Source: Phellopilus nigrolimitatus
Lineage: Eukaryota > Basidiomycota > Agaricomycetes > Hymenochaetales > Hymenochaetaceae
DNA length: 57,898 nt
Direction of reading: 5' to 3'
Assembly: GCA_021029095.1 (NCBI GenBank)
Contig: JAJOHG010000158.1
Span: 1 to 57,898, forward strand
A program made the position numbers and the translations under genes. Numbering within the stretch: position 1 is the first letter of the stretch; each line of letters starts with the position of its first letter. Shown piece after piece: positions 53,168 through 57,898 of the stretch. The notes beneath the pieces are model-generated. The model ran no database searches. It was not told the DNA's origin and was given only the letters and a program-made list of their open reading frames with translations.

Positions 53168-54562
53168 ATGGCTGGTGTTCATGCACAGCCACGCAATCGA
53201 ACGAGGCGCGTGAACGACCTACCCTTTTCGGAAGCAATCACTCCCTTTGTGCTCCTGCAGAAGCCACTCGCAGTTCAACTGCTCAGCCAATCAGAGCTCG
53301 TTCAGCTCCCTTTCAAAACCTGTAAAAAAGCAATCAAGTCCTCTGCTCGTTCATCCACAAGCGATGCCCTCCCTTCCTATAAGTATGGCCTGCCTGGGGG
53401 GTTGTTCGAGTCCATCACTACCATTCCCCACATCCCAGCCGCAGTCCGCCGCCCTCTCCCGCCCCAATTCCCGCTTTCCAACTCCATTCCAGCGTTATTC
53501 AACATGCCTCGCGCCGCTCCTCCCAATATGGTCAAGGCCATTGTTTGTCCCGAATGCGATCGCGCTTTCGATAGGAAGCACGAGTTGAATCGTCACATGA
53601 TGACCCACTCGTCAGACGTCGATGCGTTGTAAGCATTCCTCCCCTTGTTTACTTACTTAGGCCCTTTGAACTAATTGTATTCGCTGTTGATAGAAAGGTG
53701 CCATGCCCATATGAGGGCTGCTCGTACCGCACTTTGCAGAAGAGCAACGTCAAGACCCACATCATTGCACGGCAGTAAGTGATGTTACACAGCTCGTTGA
53801 TATTACCCGTACTGACTCTCTTCTTTCAGCCTTAAGTTGAGGCCACAGAAATGCACCATCGGAGACTGCGAGTGTGCATTTGCCGACGGGGCTTCGCTCA
53901 TCCGACACGAGAAGGCCAAGCACAAGTTCTTCCGTAAGGCGAACGGCAAGCCTAAGGCGAGCTCGAAGCCTATCCATAAAATGGCCAAAAAGTCCGAGCA
54001 GCACGAATTCCTTTCCATGAGTTTTCCCGATACAGTCTCTGTCTGTTCGACGCCATCGCTCTCCAGCTCGTCGAGCAGCTTCTCTTCACCGTCTCCTGCG
54101 CCAACGGAGTACTTCCCTTTGACCCCGTCGGCGTACTCGCCCGGTCCCTCGCCAGCCTCCCTCTTCGAGCCCAAGCCGCAGGATGATGAAGCGCTTTACC
54201 TTGCCACGTGTTTTCCCGAGCTCTATCCCGAGCTAGTACAATTCCCCGCTGCACCCGAGTTCGTGGAGGGCTACTTGTCCTCTTCCGTATCTGATCCATC
54301 CTTCGCGCCTTCGCAAAACTGGAACATTCCTCCTTTCTCCTCCATCGCGAATGATACCTCTGTTCCTTTCACACCCAATTACGCGCCTCACCGCTGGAAC
54401 GAGACTCTTCCTGGCTTCTCGCATTCTCAGTCGTCTCACTACAATGAGTTGCAGCACATGCAGATGGCATCGTCATTGAATCTCCCTTCGGAGATATTTC
54501 ACGGACCTGCATCCATGTATGATCCTTCGTGGTATTCCTCGCACGGGCTCAGTAACCTTTAG
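53168..54562 (+). CDS. C2H2 zinc-finger protein, three fingers
   Basis: Probable sequence-specific DNA-binding regulator in the nucleus. Exons 53168-53628, 53694-53774 and 53830-54562 sum to 1275 nt, 424 residues. Three consecutive fingers, one per exon: CPECDRAFDRKHELNRHMMTH, then CPYEGCSYRTLQKSNVKTH with IIARH, then CTIGDCECAFADGASLIRH with EKAKH. The long C-terminus is Ser/Pro-rich (SLSSSSSSFSSPSPAP, TPSAYSPGPSPAS) and may be an activation region. The start is the ATG at 53168. A TTG 18 bp upstream extends the frame but is unlikely to be used. I cannot assign a target. Confidence 0.88.
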
Positions 54563-55040
54563 ATCTTAACTTTCTTCTGTATTGGATTTGTACTTTTATC
54601 TTCTCATTTATATCTTTGGATTTCTTTTATTTGTTTGCCCGCAACTTGTACTGTACCATCTTTTACTCTGTTTGTTCGTTGCAATTTCAAAACCATCTCT
54701 TGAAGCATAGCTTGCGCGAAGCAGATCAGTTCTAAGATGCCGAAGGCCACTTGTATCTGAATGCAAGAGATAGTGGGTACAGATATGATATAGTATACAT
54801 ACAAGCCATGTTTGCGAAGGCTTCCAATTTGTGCTGTCTTCAGAAGGAGAATAGGTGCGTGGTTGCGGCGTCAGAGCCGAACCGCTAGATTGTGGGTACA
54901 GGAGGAGTGTCTGTTTCAGTCAATAAAGAGACAACATGAACTCAACACGGAGCTGGCTGATCTAAAAAAGAATGAATGCAGACGAAAATCTCCGGAATGT
55001 ATTCTTCCGATTGGATGTGGGTGTAGCAATGCAAGGGTCT
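54563..55040. other. Convergent 3' region
   Basis: Between the ends of the zinc-finger gene and SUS1. AT-rich with T-runs. No gene was seen. Confidence 0.4.
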
Positions 55041-55490
55041 TCAATCGATCTGCTTCTCTACAAATGTTTTGATCATGTTTGTGATTTCTTTCTTCACAGC
55101 GAGAGGTACGGAGGCTGAGCGAGTCTGAATAAGTGTGTGGCTGGCTAAGAAGACACCGTCACCTACAGTGGCCCTGATCCTCGAGCTCTGCCAAGAGATC
55201 CTTGAACCGCGTCGTCGACATGTTACGTGCCTGCTCTTCAGCGAGAGGTCAACACGAAGTGAATTGGTACGTCGCGCCGTCGCACCTTTTGCAGAGAGTT
55301 TGAACTCATCCATCCAGCCGATTTCGTTGAGTCGAGCCACGAGAGCAGCAAATATCCTGGACAACAATGTCGATATGTTATGAGTTCTTGTCAGAGAGAA
55401 TCAACCAAGAGGTTACGGTACGTACCTGTCCCATTCACCAGACTCGACCATGCGGCGATGAATATGTGCATACGTCGAATCCGCCGCCAT
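55041..55490 (-). CDS. SUS1: SUS1/ENY2, SAGA and TREX-2 subunit
   Basis: Small helical adaptor shared by the SAGA H2B-deubiquitinase module and the TREX-2 mRNA-export complex at nuclear pores. Four exons (55490-55426, 55356-55286, 55235-55167, 55114-55041) sum to 279 nt, 92 residues, the usual size. Conserved stretches: RRMVESGEWDRIFAALVARL, NEIGWMDEFKLSAKEQARNM, FKDLLAELEDQGH and SSVPLAVKKEITNMIKTFVE. Easily missed because every exon is under 75 nt. It is convergent with the zinc-finger gene and divergent from the GH79 gene. Confidence 0.93.
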
Positions 55491-55917
55491 GGTGATACTA
55501 ACGCGGTGATGGTTAGACTCGGAGGTAAGCGTTGGGTTAGTGACTCGGTACCGAGACGCGGCGATCCAAAGAACGCTTCGCGCGTAGTCTTTCGCGTGCC
55601 CGCCTTACTTTGACATTGACCTGCTAGTCGTGCCCGACGACGACGATGCCTGCCCTTAGCTATATGAATGCTCCGCTACAGGAGCTTACGATGTTCTTGC
55701 TTCACCGTTTCGATAATGCGGACTTTCCAGCCGCCCGTTGTGTCAAGGCGATCGGGAAGAGCGCGTTGCCGAAGTGTGAAGGGAGAAAATATTGATCGAA
55801 CCATAGAAAACAAAACATTTTATACTGGTTTTAGACACCTAAAAACAGATATGCAACGTACGAACAGCTCAGAGCTTTTTTTCTCCTCCGGAGCTGCTTT
55901 CAAGCACACTGGTGACC
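55491..55917. promoter_or_regulatory. Divergent promoter SUS1 / GH79
   Basis: 427 bp between two divergent starts. TTTTATACTGG at 55818-55828 may be a TATA element for GH79, about 97 bp before its ATG. Confidence 0.4.
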
Positions 55918-57848
55918 ATGGTTCCCGCCAGCTTGATCGTCATCCTAGTGTTCTCTCTCTTGTCGTCGACTGTATGGGCAGAAAGCAACAAAACGCTGGA
56001 CGTTACTTTCCCCGATGCACCCGATTCTGCGACCAACGTCGTCCAGGATAACTTTCTGGGGATATCATGGGAGCTGTTTCCTATCGACTATTTGTGTGAG
56101 TCTAGCTGCTGCATCACGAACGTCGCGCGCCTATAAGTCTGTCTTTATAGGGGGTAAGACACCCGACGCGATGCCGAACGCGATGAAGAACTACCTCTCG
56201 AACATCCGCTCACGTATGGCCAACCCGTTGCGCATTAGCTTCGGCGGCAACAGTATGGACGGCTCGACCTACGTCCCAACCCAAACCGATATGATCATCC
56301 TCTCTAACGAAGACGCGTACTACAACGACTTTCCCTGCGACTTCGGGCCGCTCTTGTTCGACGTGATGAATGCGATGGCGGACGCCGTGGGCGAGATGCA
56401 GTTCTTAATTGGGCTCAGCATGCGCAACCCATTGAACGACGACAACGTCGTCGACGTAGCGGCCGCGGCCCGCGAGAAGCTTGGGTACAGACTGGACGCG
56501 TTGCTGCTGGGAAACGAACCGGATCTGTACGCTGGACACGGAAACGCGCGATGAGTACACTATTCAGAATTATGTCCCAGAAGTCGGGAAGGTTCTGGAT
56601 GACCTTGCGAACTCGGCTTTCGGCAATCTCACGAACATAACCGTCATCGGAGGTCCGACAGTGTGCTGCTCTTGGAACCTCGAGGACGTTCTCGACGCGG
56701 GCTTGGATAAACTCCATTACAAATACTTCACGTACGGCCTCCTCTTAGGAAAGACGACCTGAACTTACTTTACTATTTGAACAGCGTCCAGCATTACCCT
56801 GAATATGTATGTGAGGTGTTTCTGCGTCAAGCTCAAATATTTCGTATTATGTCTCGCATGCGAACGGTAAGTTTTACCTTGTGTAAATGTTCATACAAAT
56901 TGATTTTTATCTACTTTGCCAGTGGCCCATTCTTGCGATGGAATGACGCGGGCGTCGAGTCTGCAAAGAAACTGAACGTCCCTGTATTGCTCACGGAATA
57001 TAATTCTGCTTCATGCGGCGGTGATCCTAGTGTTGCGCCAACGGTGAGTTACTTTACAATACAAGCACCGGGATTACTGGTCCTAACTATCTCAGTTCGC
57101 AGCTGGTCTCTGGGCCATTGACGCCGCCCTTCAGAGTGCCGCGCTCAATTTCAGCGGTGTCTACTTGCACACACGCGAGATTGGCATCACGTACAACCTC
57201 TTCGAACCCCCGTCAGAGAGCGAGTACCTAGGTGCGGATTGGCGCACTGGCGCGGTGTACTACGCGATGCTTGTCCTCGCCGAGGTGATCTCAAACACGA
57301 AATCTACTGTCGTCGATCTCAACCTCAACAACTCTATGACCTCGTACGATGCGACCGTCGCCGCGTACGGCGTCTACGACGGCGATGCGAAGACCAAAAG
57401 CAAGCTCGTGCTTTTCAACTTCGACTATCCGCACGCGTCAGACTCCGGACCATCTGGTTCGTTGGGCTTGGTTACGACACAGACGTTCAAGCTTCCCTGC
57501 AACCTGACAACCTCCATCGGCGTACGGTACCTACTAGCGTCGAACATTACGGAGGAAACTGCGATCACCTGGGCGGGACAGACAGCCGGGGGAAACGGAG
57601 AGCTGCGAGGGAAGCAAGCGATGGACGTGTTCGAGTGCACGTACGGGTGTGACGTCGTGGTGCCTGGACCGGGACTCGCGGTCGTGTGGCTCGACCCTGC
57701 ATCTGATGCTCAAGTCGCAGACATTTATATGGGCAACTCTACGATTGCCGGGATCTATGCAGGCGAGACTAGCGGTGCGCTGCGTCCGGGCGGCGCTGGT
57801 CTAGGTGGTGTCCTTCTCTTTGGGTTGATGGTAGCATTTGTTTTATAG
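55918..57848 (+). CDS. GH79 glycosidase, GPI-type, apparent frameshift
   Basis: Secreted glycoside hydrolase of family 79 (beta-glucuronidase/heparanase-like), likely acting on glucuronic-acid-containing side chains of wall or plant polysaccharides. Signal peptide MVPASLIVILVFSLLSSTVWA. Exon 1 ends at 56095 and splices to 56151 (FPIDYL-W-GKTPD). The acid/base region LLLGNEPDLYAGHG and the nucleophile region VPVLLTEYNSASCGGDPS are both present. The C-terminal beta domain (YLGADWRTGAVYYAM, VLFNFDYP) ends in a small-residue linker and a hydrophobic tail (GVLLFGLMVAFVL) typical of GPI anchoring. At about 56541-56552 the frame breaks: GHGNAR runs into TGA, while the next frame gives DEYTIQNYVPEVGK. 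Exon borders between 56810 and 56940 are unresolved. The last exon begins at 57096. Confidence 0.85.
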
Positions 57849-57898
57849 GGTTTCTTGCTGGTTGCATCTCACTATTCACTCGTTATCTCACTATTCAC
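57849..57898. other. GH79 3' flank
   Basis: The window ends 50 bp after the stop. A CTCACTATTCAC word is repeated at the very end. Confidence 0.4.

Noticed and set aside
1..57898. CRISPR arrays, bacterial promoters, attachment sites
   Set aside because: The window is nuclear fungal DNA with spliceosomal introns. No regularly spaced repeats were seen.

Overview
The window is nuclear DNA of a filamentous basidiomycete, probably a mushroom-forming agaricomycete. The evidence is many 45-70 nt GT-AG introns with CTRAY-like branch sites, class I hydrophobins, a fungal GH79 glycosidase with a GPI-type tail, and an ArAE_2/BRE4-like transporter. All intron/exon models were worked out by hand from splice signals and frame. 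Where CDS lengths closed exactly on a multiple of three, I say so.

Left flank (1-14.5 kb) holds an intact hydrophobin (1374-1893), a hAT-type MITE with a perfect 8-bp target duplication (3108-3420), a decayed hydrophobin (4469-4790), a 20-exon membrane transporter (5633-10075), a second intact hydrophobin (11039-11566) and a conserved four-exon protein with a weak CH-like C-terminus (12195-14472).

Central accessory region (14.5-50.1 kb) is built from nested inverted duplications. It carries eight copies (A-H) of an unrecognised protein family made of ~80-residue beta-rich repeats, one repeat per exon, with every intron in phase 2 and mostly AAG acceptors. Six copies are open over their whole length (A, B, D, E, F, H), C has a shifted tail and G has a frameshift. 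Interleaved are secreted SurE-like phosphatases: two intact, one frameshifted, one decayed and two fragments. Also here are a histone H4 pseudogene and a proteasome Rpt fragment. In the left arm a 5.5-kb segment (22535-28042) with terminal inverted repeats, a flanking CTTAG duplication and palindromic subterminal satellites carries a leucine-rich/triple ZZ-finger gene. Matching empty sites lie at 46438-46442 and 41485-41488, so it behaves as a cargo-bearing mobile element with no recognisable transposase.

Right flank (50.4-57.9 kb) is conserved housekeeping DNA: Mago nashi with a 6-nt microexon (50478-51344), EAF3/MRG15 (51591-52865), a three-finger C2H2 protein (53168-54562), SUS1/ENY2 on the minus strand (55041-55490), and a GH79 glycoside hydrolase with an apparent frameshift (55918-57848). 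EAF3 and SUS1 both act in histone-acetylation complexes, and Mago and SUS1 both act in mRNA export or processing. Their adjacency is recorded without claiming a functional cluster.
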